Shown in pieces: positions 21,599 through 33,700 of a DNA stretch of 64,000 bases. Made by a program: the position numbers and the translations under genes. The notes under the pieces are model-generated. The model was not told the origin of the DNA, made no database searches, and was given only the letters and a program-made list of their open reading frames with translations. Numbering within the stretch: position 1 is the first letter of the stretch; the number at the start of each line of letters is the position of its first letter. Source of the stretch: Calycina herbarum (taxonomy: Eukaryota > Ascomycota > Leotiomycetes > Helotiales > Pezizellaceae); the NCBI GenBank assembly GCA_001414485.1, contig LLEY01000119.1, positions 124,001 through 188,000 of the forward strand, read 5' to 3'.

Positions 21599-24587
21599 TG
21601 CGGATGTTGGGTTGGTTGGAAGTGGGATATATATGTTGGAGGGGATGTTGGAGAGTATGCAAGATGGATCTGAATAAGACGGGAGGATGGATTTATGAAA
21701 GTCTGAGAGGGGATTGAAGGGTATTATATAAACCAAAGAAGCTTAAGCAGAGTAGATGGCGGCGTTGCAGGTGTGGGTGGAAGGAGTATGTTGATAGTGC
21801 CAAGGAGTAGATGCTAAAGCGAGGAAAAGACCAAATGAAGATGTATGAGACTGTTGACTAGATGCTTGAGTGTGGAATGAAACAAAAAAAAAAGATCCTA
21901 CGAGGCGTTCCATGGCTTCCTCTATATACGTTTGAGGAGATGTATCAAATGGATTGCAAAGGGGCTTGGAAGCAAGCTGCTGGCTAGGCCGGAATTCGTG
22001 TAGGGTGTTAGGGTGTAAGGTTTGCGTGCAACCAGTCCTATTCGGTTCCATGGTTCATGTGCATTGGGGGCCGGTTAGTTTCCTGCTGCGGCTGCTTCTG
22101 CCTGGGCGCACTTTTTTGGGGGGTAATCGCAGATTCGGTCAAGGGGACGGAGTCAGTTGTTGAGGTGTGGAGCGGACGACTCGGAAGAACAGAGGGCCTG
22201 GGTATTCTGGCTGACATGACGCTGATGACTGTTCTTTCTCAGCCTTCTTGAATCGGCCCTCGAAAATCGTCAAGTAGCGCATCCGTACTGTACTGTGCTT
22301 GGGAGACTCGTCTTGTGCCCTGCGAGGTTACTAGGTAGCGTGCAGGGTGCAGGGTGCAGGGTGCAGATGCACGTACAGGGCCTCAGCATGGAAGAAATGA
22401 GGGTGGAGGGCGAGTGTTCCTGAGCCAGGAGATGGGCTGCTGGGCTGCTGGGCAGGTGGGAAAAGATGTGTAAGAGTGAGAGCGTTTGATGTGCATGTCT
22501 ATGCATAGAAACCACCCTGCCTACTAGTACATTTGGCCAGTAAAGACTCCCAGCTGCGGGCTTGACGGGCTTCACAATTCCCTGCAGGGACTTTCTGTCG
22601 GCGACCAGCCACCACATGCCCAACCAAACTTCTTTTCGGGGTCCACAAAGCAACAGGAATGCAGAATTAATGGGTAGAGGAAAATCGGGATTCAGTTCAG
22701 GCTCAGGAATGGAGACATTCGGACGAACGTTCAGGTTACAGCAGCAGCGATCAACACGAGAAGCACCAAGATCCACTCATGACCGTTAATACTCACCGGC
22801 GCGGCGCAGTGCCAAAGGATAGGGCCCTCTCGGTGCAATTGGAATCTTGCTGCAACGCTCGTAAACAGACAGGCGCAGACATCGCTGCTCAAGAGATGAA
22901 ATCGTAAACAGAGAGAGAAAAACATCGTCATCCAAATCCAGACACCGTCCCTCGGGTGATGAACTGCACTGCACTGCAATGTGCCTTTCTTGTGCGAGTT
23001 TCGACTTCGAGTACCTGCAGAGGGTAACATTTGGCCATGTTTCTATCTGCCAAAATAGGAAATAAACGAGAACATGCCACCAAAAACTCCATCCGTACGG
23101 ATACGGAGAGCGGACGTACATCCGTATAGATGGCCCTACGCTATGGTCACAGCGTCTCCAGCACCCATCTTCAGCGCCCTCGTGGCTGTCCGCAGAACCG
23201 TCTGCCGGACCCAAAGATCGCGACAGGTCTCCTCCTTGGTCTCATCAGGGGTAGCGAGGTGCTTATTGCGATTGAGCGTATCAAACCCCCAAAACCCTTG
23301 TGAATCTTTTTTGGCAACCCAAGGAGGGTGGTAATGGCATCAATAACCCCATGGAAGAATAGAGGACCCTCGCAGACAGGCTATACATTGTCTGTTCGCA
23401 GCGTGGCTTTTTCCATGTCTCGGTAGGGATGTGTTCCATGGTAACAACGAATAGGAGAGCACAATTCAACATAGGGCTGAAATATACTCCTTCTCTTCTG
23501 CACCCAGGCTGATTAACAAGGTATGGTGTTCAACTTTAGTGGGGACAAAGACCCAAAATATACCACCTCGCACATGGCAAGCAAGGGTTATAAATAAACG
23601 CAGCAGCATGATTGGCCATATCGCGAGCCAGGTGGGTGTGGCTCACCAGAGATAGCTGATCACTTTCTCTCGAATAAGTTTCCAGAACAGGGACCGAGGG
23701 CCGTAGAGTGGGTGTAGAGGGACATCTCCCGCACCAAAGTTACACCACAACTGCTGGTCGGGAAGGTATCAGACGGAGCCTCCATACGGTGAGCTCTTGT
23801 ACCTTTTCTGACGAGAGCCTGAGGATAACGCCAAGGTGCTCTGCAGATATGCAGGAATGAGCAAGAATATGTCGTCGAGGAGAAGAGAAGAGTCAGATAT
23901 TATTCAGATTGACGACTTGATCTACCAAAGGGCGTTAGTTGAGACACCGAGTGACTCAATCTGGCTTTCTGAAAATGGAGAATTGGTCATGTTTGATGTT
24001 TCGTATTACATGCAGAGTTTGATTTGTCGAAGAGAGGACTAAAGGAGGGACGTTTGGGGGTAGTGGGTGAGATTGCGCGGGGGATGGAGCTTGAATGCAC
24101 CGGATTACTTTGCTGGGAGGAACAACGGCTACACTCGCACCATGAAATGGAATCTAGTCCGCGTCATTTCGAATATGAAAATAGAAGAGGACGACGAGTT
24201 CCGTGAGGAGTCTACGAAAGAGCCTGGAGCGATGCCTGGGAGAGCCAAGATTGGCGTGCAGAGCGTAATCAGTAGAAACAGAGTAGCATTGGCAGTGTGT
24301 TTCATCAATGTTTTCTCATCTCTCTAGTCGTAATCTCATTTCTTGTCTCTGATCTTTCTGAAAGAAAATCCTCGGGGGATTCGGGGGTGGCAGGGCAGTG
24401 ACAGCGGAAGGGGAGGGAAGGAGAACCAGTGGGGAATTAAGACCCGCGTACCAATTTCTCATAGACCCGCAGCACAACAGGATGAGGCTCTCGTTGTCGA
24501 GTGCAATTCGCTTGTCGCTTTCTAGTTGTTGTGGCAAAATCTCAACGTCTTCGGTTGTTCTTCACCCGATGCCGTGCCTCACTTAAG
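21599..24587. other. Gene-poor stretch
   Basis: Several overlapping short frames on both strands (for example 22786-23214 minus, and 23857-24042 plus with an acidic hydrophilic sequence), but none with a motif I know or a clear splice partner. A short direct repeat occurs at 22340-22367. Confidence 0.35.
22340..22367. repeat. 7-bp tandem repeat (TGCAGGG)
   Basis: Four head-to-tail copies of TGCAGGG. Confidence 0.85.
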
Positions 24588-24812
24588 GATAGCAAAAGCG
24601 GCAGTGAAATCGCCCGTTCTTATGATACAGTTAGTGTAACCCCAAATACTTTGAGACAATTGAACTCGGTTGTTCTAAAACACCTTGGATAATATGCTGA
24701 ATTGTTCTAACGTTTTAAAGTAACTACTTACAATTGCTCAAAAGTACCCTAGAAAATTGGCACAATGAGAGCTATAGAGTGGAAGTATTTACTGCCGCTT
24801 TTACTGTTTGTC
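24588..24812. mobile_element. MITE-like element, copy M5
   Basis: The left end GGATAGCAAAAGCGGCAGTG and right end TATTTACTGCCGCTTTTACTG are well-matched inverted repeats. The interior has GAGACAATTGAAC, GGATAATATGCTGAATTGTTC and AAAATTGGCACAATGAG. Confidence 0.75.
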
Positions 24813-27800
24813 TACGACGGTGCTTCCGTTCAGCGCCGCCACCAAACCCCACTATCTTAACGTTCACTGGCTTCAGCTAGGTATCTATCTGCCAACACAT
24901 CACTGCAACAAACCAAACCCTCAACGGTGTCAAGAAACATCACCGACCTCAACTCACCGTTCATTGAGCACGATGCTTGGGAGTTTTTGGGAGTATCTTC
25001 AATTCTGCTAAGCCCAACAAGCGGTGGCGGATGTAGGGAATTACGGACCTCGCCATTTTAGATGCAGCAGCAGCAACGTTACTTGACACGCTATATTGGC
25101 AGGTAGTAATGAAGAGCCTCTCATTTCGATTCAAGACTCATACATCTCCCGACTTAGTATCCGACGACGCATCTCATCTCATGAGCCTCCTTTCGATGCA
25201 CCATTCAGTACTCTCACCGATGACTACAGTCTGATTCATGACCATTTCCTCATCCTGTCCTGGAGTCCTGCCAAATGGATGGATGCCTTGCGCGTGGGGC
25301 AGAAATATTTTACGCGGAAACTGGGAGAAAACCGGTCGACCATCGACATCACTCGAGCACATTGTAATCGACCCCCAATCCCGAAAAACATCACCATCTG
25401 CTACGAATGATACTCAGACGATTGTTCTATTTCCTTTCCTTCTTCTAACCCTGTAACAAAATTGTAACCCATTGCCGGTCAGCAGCAACTTGGTCGCTTA
25501 TCTGACGACTTCAAATCTTTTAGGGATTTCAGGGGTTCGCGCCCGCCTAGCAAAGGCACTTCCTCCCGTGATCCACACCACATCCACTCCCCAACAAGCG
25601 CTTACCAAGACGTCAAGGGTTTTGCCGCCGACTACTCTAAAGATAGAAAACATTTCTTCGAATCAACATTCTGAACTCGTTAATTGTCAACAAAATGGGT
25701 TGTAACCCCACCACACATTTCGCTTACAAGAGGGAGTGGAGGTGGGGGATAACGAATCCATTCTATCAATAACCCCTCTAAAATCTTTCACACATCTCAC
25801 TTGCGCCCTACAGGAGACGAAAAAAGCTTTCGGTGGCCGATGAAGGATTCCTTTCCTCTCAATTCTTTCAAATCCAAAATATGAATCGAATTTCAATTAT
25901 CGGACCTCTTATAAATGAAGTTGCATCGTGTGGTCCCTGGTGTGGCAGCCTAAAAGGTAACCGGTACGTAGGTGCTTGTACGTACCTTCATTTGGCTTGT
26001 GTTACAACTTTAAAATTTCCTTGGGTCAAGATCTGATTTAGATCGTTTGTATACGACCCCTCGGATCCGAAGTACTTTTCACGCCGCATATATTCACGAG
26101 CTCGCTCAAGATGAACAACTGGCGTGCTATTAACACGAAGGATCTTCGTACTCGGTACTTGGGATTTGGACTTGTGCTGCCAAACATAACTTGGTGCATG
26201 CACTGCGCCAGTAGGCAGAAGCAATCACGAACATAAATCATGGAAGCGGCTCTTTCCACGTTTTGTGCCCCATCCCAGCTTCATACGGGCCCTGTTTTTC
26301 CTATGGCGGGGGCTATCACAAGCAACGTGTCCCAACTTGGCAATTCACGAGAAGAAATCAGTCTTCTCACTGAAGAAGGGTGGAAAAGGAATGGAAGGTC
26401 AGTCGAAGACTTTTGGGCCAATCAACCCTTGATGACGCTTATAGCCTGAATAGGAAAACAAAACCGGCGGCTTACGTGCCGGCAACATGCAAGTCACTCG
26501 AAGCCACGTTTTTACCCCTTCTATGCCACACATCCGCATGTACCGGGTGAACACTTTTCGACAAATCAGAGATCATGACGCAGCACCATTGTTTCCCATG
26601 TGCCGAGTAAGACACCACCTTCAGCAAATGAGTTCCCCAGAGACCGTTAGCATCTTAATTCGGAATTGCGGCGCAATCATTCTCAGCAAGTCAGGGGTTC
26701 TTACTACCTTTCTTCCTCACCCCTATTTTCTCGTTTATCGGATAGCAGGTTCCCACCTTCCTCACAAATCATACCCAGAGACCTTTGATCTTTCAGCAAG
26801 GGTGTGGAGTCGCACCACCCAAAGGACCGAATAGTCTAGTCGGTGACGAACAACAAAGCCAATCCCGTAGCTGAATGGTCCGAAAGATTCCCCCTGCTGC
26901 GGTCAAACACGTTCTATAAACGTGGGAACCTGGAAGTGTTCGCCCTTCCGCTGGGATCTTCAGCATCACACCTCACACATCACACCCACCATCTCATGCA
27001 GTGAGTAAAAGAGAGAGGGTGTAGGTGATTTCCAATCAAGAGCTTCTTCTTGCATTTTCTCTGAAATGACAAGTTTTAGGGACACGAATTCCGAGTCTTC
27101 CGGTGCTGCGGATGAACGCACACGTTCTTACACACACCTTGGGGGTCTCTTGTTTTTGTGCTTGAGAATGGTTGAGGTTGAATAGGATTTCAATTGCCCA
27201 TCTCCAACGCCTCACTTTCCCGTCTTTCATCTCCGTTTTCTGGGAAGACAGGTTCGCTCGCTACAGCCTGATCTCAAAATCCTAAATTTCAACCTTCTTA
27301 CATCCGTCCCGACTCCCATTCCTCACCTCACCACCTAGATAGCAGGGCTATCAATCAATCCCCCGTTCCTAATATCACGCCATCTCTCCGTCTCAACCTC
27401 CCAACTGCCGAGTCCCGACCGGTAAATCCTCCTCTCCCACGCACCTTCCACCTGCACATCAAACAAACACGGCCCAGAAACCCAGCTGGCAGGTTCCATT
27501 CCTTCCCGAACCTATACGCCATACGCCCCCGTGCCGCACCGTCTCGAGCTTCCTGGAAAAGCCACGTGGAAATTATCCAGTTCCTTCCCTCTTTATCCGC
27601 TGCTGTGGTGAGCTTCTGTAGGGCGAGTCACACTGCGCGATATACAGCACATCGCACGGCATGTAGGTATATGCACATCATCTCCGATCCGATCACACAA
27701 CCATAGAGTCGGCGCGAGTGCTTCGTACACACGGGACGTAGATTGAAGCAGCCCCCAAAACTACGAGTTCACGGTGACTAAGTGATATGTAATGTATTTG

Positions 27801-28289
27801 TAAAGCATTTTGGGGGTCGATTTTTCGTAGGCCTCGTACGTCGGTATCTAGGCTTGGTGGACGTAAATTGAAAATGGTAAGGATAAATTAGAATGGAAGC
27901 TGATGGTGACGGTATGAATCATAAATCCTTATGCCAGTGGCTGTGTTTTTCTAGATTGTGAATTAGGGGTCTGAAAATCTACTCCCGCGAGTCGCATTTG
28001 TCGAATCGAAATGTGTGAGGGCATGAGGAGTGGCTTAGCAAGGGGTGTTGATTCGTTGGTTGCCTGAGGTTTTACGAGGCGATTCTCGTATATTGGTTGT
28101 GATTGGATGGGGGACCCAGATTTGAAGATTTGGAGGGTTTCCATTTAGAGATTGTTCAATGGTTAAATAATTAACGGTTTAATCAAGTTCCCGTGTATTG
28201 TGGACGTACTTCTGGAGAAAAGTGTTCGTCGCTACATACTTGAGTATTCGTTTAGGAATCGTTCAAGAGAGACGTAATGAGCTCATGAT
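24813..28289. other. Gene-poor stretch
   Basis: No recognisable protein, tRNA or rRNA. Frames of up to 115 codons (for example 26487-26834) have no supporting motif. A 71-codon minus frame at 27929-28144 is hydrophilic and could be a small orphan gene, with weak support. Confidence 0.35.
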
Positions 28290-28499
28290 GGACATCAAAT
28301 GTGGCAGTAAATAGTTCAGGTTCGTACCTGCCTACCTAGCCCTAGTTATTCCAACTTTCTAGAGTAATTCATGTAATTATCCTAAGGTCTTGAAAGACCT
28401 TGAAATTATCTTAGATAATTGGAGCAACTAGCTTTAATTGTGCTAAAAAGTTAAAACAACGAGAAGTATCGAGGGTTATTACTGTCGCTTTTACCCTCC
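28290..28499. mobile_element. MITE-like element, copy M6
   Basis: The left end GGACATCAAATGTGGCAGTA and right end TTATTACTGTCGCTTTTACC are diverged inverted repeats. The interior carries TCGTACCTGCCTACC and GTTATTCCAACTTTCTAGAG, as in M3. Confidence 0.7.
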
Positions 28500-29445
28500 A
28501 TACTGCTACTTGTTCCAAAAATTAGAGTAATTATTCCCTAGTTTGGTACTTGTGATACTAATACAACGTAACAATTACCTCTTCGGCGGCGTCTTGAATA
28601 CCTAAGCGTTAGATGGACGAACGACGAAAAGGAGTGTTGGTGACGACGAATAGATGGTAACAAAAAAGAGGAGATAGAGAAGGCGTTGATCAAAGAGCGA
28701 TAAAGAGAGGAAGGGGGGATTGAGCAGGCGAACGAGAGATGAGAGGTGAGGGAGTTGTTGGCGAAAGAGAGTGGAAGAGGGTGAAGTAAATGAGAGGTGT
28801 TGATGTGGGTGGCCTTCTTAGAGAGGCTCACTATATATGAAGCCTTGATGAATTACCTGAAGAGCCTTTAGAGACTTCTCGAAAATTGATTTTGAGGTCT
28901 TTTTAGGGGAACCAAGACCAAATACTCATAATATAATTGAATATTTGCATTCACTGGACTCATCTACTCAAGTAGTAAGATAATTAGATGATATTGTAAT
29001 TGGTGAATAAAGTATATAAACCCACCTCTAAAACATCTCCGAGCTTTTCAAAATTAGGTCTATCTTGACCTGGTTTCTTCTATTCAATGGTGATGATAGG
29101 GAGAAGTGTATAGTATAAGAATTTCCGAATATCAAACTTTAATAGGGTTTCATAACGGCCATTAAGTACTTGAGCGAAGTTGAGTAAAGTTACTAATAAT
29201 CCACTCAACAAAAAGTGGTGTACTGGGAGCCCAGACCTATTTGGTTTGGTTAACTGAAGAAGTGTAGAGTACTCAGCCGATATATTTCTGCTTGAAACTT
29301 TGTATCCTGGACTGGAAAGCTTTTATGTTTATGAGCTTGTGAACATTCAATTATGGACGGTTAAACGAGTCAAACACCTTTCGTTTGAGGCCATGACAAC
29401 TGAGATAATTCTCAGCTCACTTTTCGCGAATTCAAAAAACCTACT
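28500..29445. other. Non-coding stretch
   Basis: AT-rich sequence after M6. No convincing exon or repeat seen. Confidence 0.35.
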
Positions 29446-30325
29446 CTAGATATTGCCATTTTGTAAATAAGAATGATAGCAATAGTGAAGAAGGAGAAGG
29501 AGAAAACACAGCTTGAAAGTTGAGATTGGGATAATAACAGCAAGACCTCGGCTAGAGACGACACCTACCTCTTGTAAGCTGGCCCTCTTTTTTTTTCGTG
29601 TTTTGGCTATCTTGACAAAAACATATCTTGGGAGAATGAAAGAACCAGGAACATCATTTCCTGTGTTGAACATGAACTCCGAAGAATTAAGCACCCTCCA
29701 TTGAGGTGGACCAGAAATAACACGTGACAAATAGTGATCAAGCCGAGACTCTGGAAAGAGAACCTTGAACATGAAACACAATAGAGAATAGGAAAACACG
29801 TTGTTCAAAAGTAAATTCTTGGTAACTGTGTTTATATTTGAAAAAACGAGAGGTAGCTAGGTTTCTGTGGTGGACAAAAAAAGCGGCACCACAATTCCCG
29901 ACCTATCAAACATTTCAATATGATAACTTAGCAGCAATCAATCGCGAAATACAACAAAATTATGAGAAAATTTGCAGCATACTAATCTACGTTGAATTTA
30001 TACGGAGGCGTTGGGGTGGTCGGATTGATCGGGCTACTTATGTAATTCTGACCTGACCCACTTCTTCGATGCGAATAACCTCATCAATGTCTTCGTCCTC
30101 AAACCTTTGAAGCCGTCTACGATCTTGGAATTCGAAGTGGATTTCGTTCGATTCCACAAATTTGCGAGGGTACTTAATCTGGAGCACTGCTAATGAGCAC
30201 CACCAGTTGTTGTTTGAAAGGTGTCGTGAATAACCTATCCGCTTTCTCTCATTGTGTGTCGAGAGCTCGTTGGCAAAACCCCCAGGGCTCTCATGCATTT
30301 CATTTGAGCTGGCGCGTCGACGCAA
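29446..30325 (-). CDS. Possible two-exon hypothetical gene, with a solo MITE end in its intron
   Basis: A hydrophilic minus-strand frame starts at 30325 (MRRRASSNEMHESPGGF...) and ends in EDIDEVIRIEEVGQ before a donor-like GTCAGAAT near 30049. A second frame (29808-29446) includes SRVISGPPQWRVLNSSEF and FILPRYVFVKIAKTRKKK and has a donor-like GTAGGT after LQE. The proposed intron holds GGACAAAAAAAGCGGCACC (about 29872), matching one MITE terminus without its partner. The product is unrecognised, and the join has not been verified in detail. Confidence 0.25.
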
Positions 30326-30775
30326 TTGTCATTTTTTGGGTTTGAAGTGGTGTCGTATGCTGAATCATTTCTTCTTTATGTGCAATATATGATTTGGTTG
30401 TTTAATAGGCAGGCATGAGCTGGAGTGAGGTCAAGCGAGTCGCTCCTGCCTTGCAAGCTTCGAGGCCTGGAGTGGTCGGTTCTGGACAGTCGTCCCATTG
30501 CTCCTTCCTCTCCCCTCTTCCCTCCATCTCCTTCTCTTCATTGGGCCCAGAGCCGTTGAGGTTCTGGCCAGCATGATCTACTTTCCCTCGTTTTGTCTCA
30601 AGCTCTGTTTTGGGCTCCCCTCAAGTCCTACTACGCATTCCTAACATTATTCTCTTCCTATATTTCCTACCGGCTCTATCTCTTTCCCTCGCGCCTCCGC
30701 TGGCCGCTGGCCGCCAGACTCTGCGCCCCAATTCCATCCTTTCCGCTCTTGTTCCATAATTGACCTGTCGCAAAT
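30326..30775 (+). promoter_or_regulatory. Pyrimidine-rich upstream region of the histidine-kinase gene
   Basis: A CT-rich block at about 30492-30545 and 30646-30690 lies roughly 90-290 bp upstream of the inferred ATG, like the CT-rich tracts common near fungal transcription starts. No specific operator was identified. Confidence 0.4.
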
Positions 30776-33700
30776 ATGGTACAAGTTCGTACTTCAGACA
30801 ACCAGCGCTTGAGGCCGAAGCAAATTCTTGCCAGTGCCGCGGTCCAAAATCTGGTTCGGTACGTTGACAGCACCCCACGGGAGTATTCCAATACTGATGT
30901 TTTCTCCTAGCTATTATAAAAGGCCTCGCACTACTCGACGGGAAACCTGGGAAGATAAATCCTTTGTTCCACTGAAAACGCCCATCTCGCCAACACTTGG
31001 ACCTACGTTTCCCTCCCGGCACAGATCATCCAGATCATCCACTGACGAAATTTCGAACGCAAGCCTAGAGAAGAGCGACCAATTGCAGCACGACTCAACA
31101 CTCACCGCTCTGGCACAACTTGGGGCTCTCCAGCTCGACTGTCAGCGCTCCTTTATCTCTTTAAGCGACCATGAAAACCAGTATATTCTCGCAGAAGCAT
31201 CCCGAAGTGTTTCACTCGATTGCCCAAAGCAGTGTCGTACCGGAGATGGCCTGTATCTCGGTGCCCAAATTGTTGATCTCGCTTGGGGTATGAATTATTT
31301 ATCCTTTATCATTCTTCCGAAAGTACAGAAGACTTCTATATTGACAATATTGCAGGTGTTTGCCCGGATACCTTTCATGTCTTCACGGCTGACGACAATA
31401 GCTTAGATAAATCTACCCACAATCTGTACGCGGACCGAAGTGTATATGTCATCAACGATCTTTCAAAAGAGGAGTGCTTCAAGGAGAAGGAATTTGTTGT
31501 TGGATGGCCACACATGCGATTTTACGCCGAGGTCCCGATCAAAACAACCTCCGGGATTCTCATTGGATCCTATTCTGTAGTCGGTCAGTATTCTTGACCC
31601 TTGGTAGTGAATCTCGATAACTAATTCTTAGCTACCAATAGATAATAAACCTCGTAGCGGCCTGGACCCCGACGACTTTCGAAAGCTCAAAGAGATTGCG
31701 TTGGTAGTCACAAGGCACTTTGAGCTGGTTCGGTCTCAGAAAAATTTGGAGCGTTCGAGAGATATGGTAAAAGCTTTGGGGTTATTTGTTGAGGGTAAAC
31801 CCAGTCTTAGGGAATGGTGGACCGATGCATTTAATGGCGACGTTGGGAACCTCGACAGTTTACAAAGTAAAAATGAGGATAGTTCCCCAAAATCTTCTGG
31901 TTTTCTCGCAGCCGCATCTGACCGACTAGAGAGCTTCCTTAAGCTGGAGAGAGTTATCAAACCCGAAAGCAAACCCGATCTAACATCCGACGAGGCGTCA
32001 ATACGATCTTCGAGCCCGGATGAAATGTATTCTACCGCAGCTACAGTTTCGAACAGGGCTGTTGAGAGTCGACTTGGTTCTCTAGGAAATTCCGGCACAG
32101 TCATAATGACAAATGACGACTCTGAGTTAGAAGATCCCACGAAAGGTGGAACGAAGCTGGAAGACCAAAGTGGAGAACGGGCGACCAAGCTCGCGCAACA
32201 AGACTTGATGGCATTTACGTCGATCAAGGCACTGTTCTCTAGAGCTAGTCATTTGGTTCGCGCAGCTAGCGATCTCGATGGAATTATTTTCGTGAACGCA
32301 AGTCTTCAAGATGTCGAGATCAAGTACGCCAAATCATCATTTGAAACGAGTCCACCAGAAAAAGCAGATGCTCAAAGTATGGCAGATCAGTCGAGCAATA
32401 CTAGCCAAGTCAACATGATAGCTACACCTAGCACATCATTCACTATCTCGATCAATCAAACGGCGTCCAACCATTCCGGAACAGATCTAAAAACGACTAC
32501 TTGTGAAATTTTGGGCTATTCATTGCAGGATGAAGCCGGCGGTGGGAATGTAGGACCCAGTCATCGTCAACTTGCGATACCACAGTCCGTTTTGCAAGGG
32601 CTTCTCAGTAAATATCCTCATGGAAATATCTTCCTATTCGATGACGACGGGTCTCCCTTCCTCTACGAAGACATTGAACCCTACCCCGCCAAAGGAGAAT
32701 ATCGAGGACCGCCATCAGCTTCAAAGAGCAAGTCACGGAAATTTGAAAGAGAAAAAGAGCAGATGAGATCGTATCAGTGAGTACAAATCTTTCTATTTTT
32801 CACGAAAAAGATACATTGCCTACTCGGATTTTATCAATCATTCGTTTTCCGGTTTAGTCAGACTAACTTAGCAATAGATTGTCTGCCATTTTTCCAGGCG
32901 CTAGGGCGATACTCTTCATTCCATTATGGGATCCTCAACGCGACCAATGGTTTGCCGGAAGTTTAGCTTGGACCAAAAATCCAAGTAGAATCTTGACTTC
33001 GGAAGACGTCACATACTTAGCCGGGTTCGGCAGCTGCATCATGGCTGAAAAGTCAAAAATGGATGCTTTGACTGCCGACCGATCCAAAGCTGATTTCATC
33101 TCGTCTATCAGCCATGAACTCAGAACACCTCTTCATGGGCTATTGGCGACACTAGACACTATGGAAGACGTAGCGAGAAACATTGAAGAGGATGAGTTGA
33201 TTAGGACTATGGTGGGTGTTCTCTGAGTTCTTTCCCCCTATTTTAGGCTGTTTTAAGAGGACTGAGACTCCGTTTCCTCCCCTTTTTCCTCCAACTTAGA
33301 AATAGTAATACTGACTCCCAGATATTCCACAGACCACCTGTGGAGAGGTTTTACTCGATACAATGGATCACATGTATGTTTGCTTACTCCACCAGGTTAG
33401 TAATAGATAAGAATACCATACTGACCCATTCTAAGTCTTGACTACGCTAGAATGAGTACCTCGAGAAAGAACCACATTCCAAAAAACGAAAAAGTTCAAG
33501 GCCCAGGAGGGCTGGTCTCTTCGAATGGAATTACATGTTTTGAATTCAGCTATTTGGTGGAAAGCGTTGTCGAAGGAGTCCTCGCTGGCCACCGCTATCA
33601 CACGACACGTTCAAGGGGTTCTGTGGTCGCAAATGAGGACTCGCTTCGGCGAAGAAATCTTAGACGTACGTCACCTAGCATGAACCCCGATGTCATGGTT

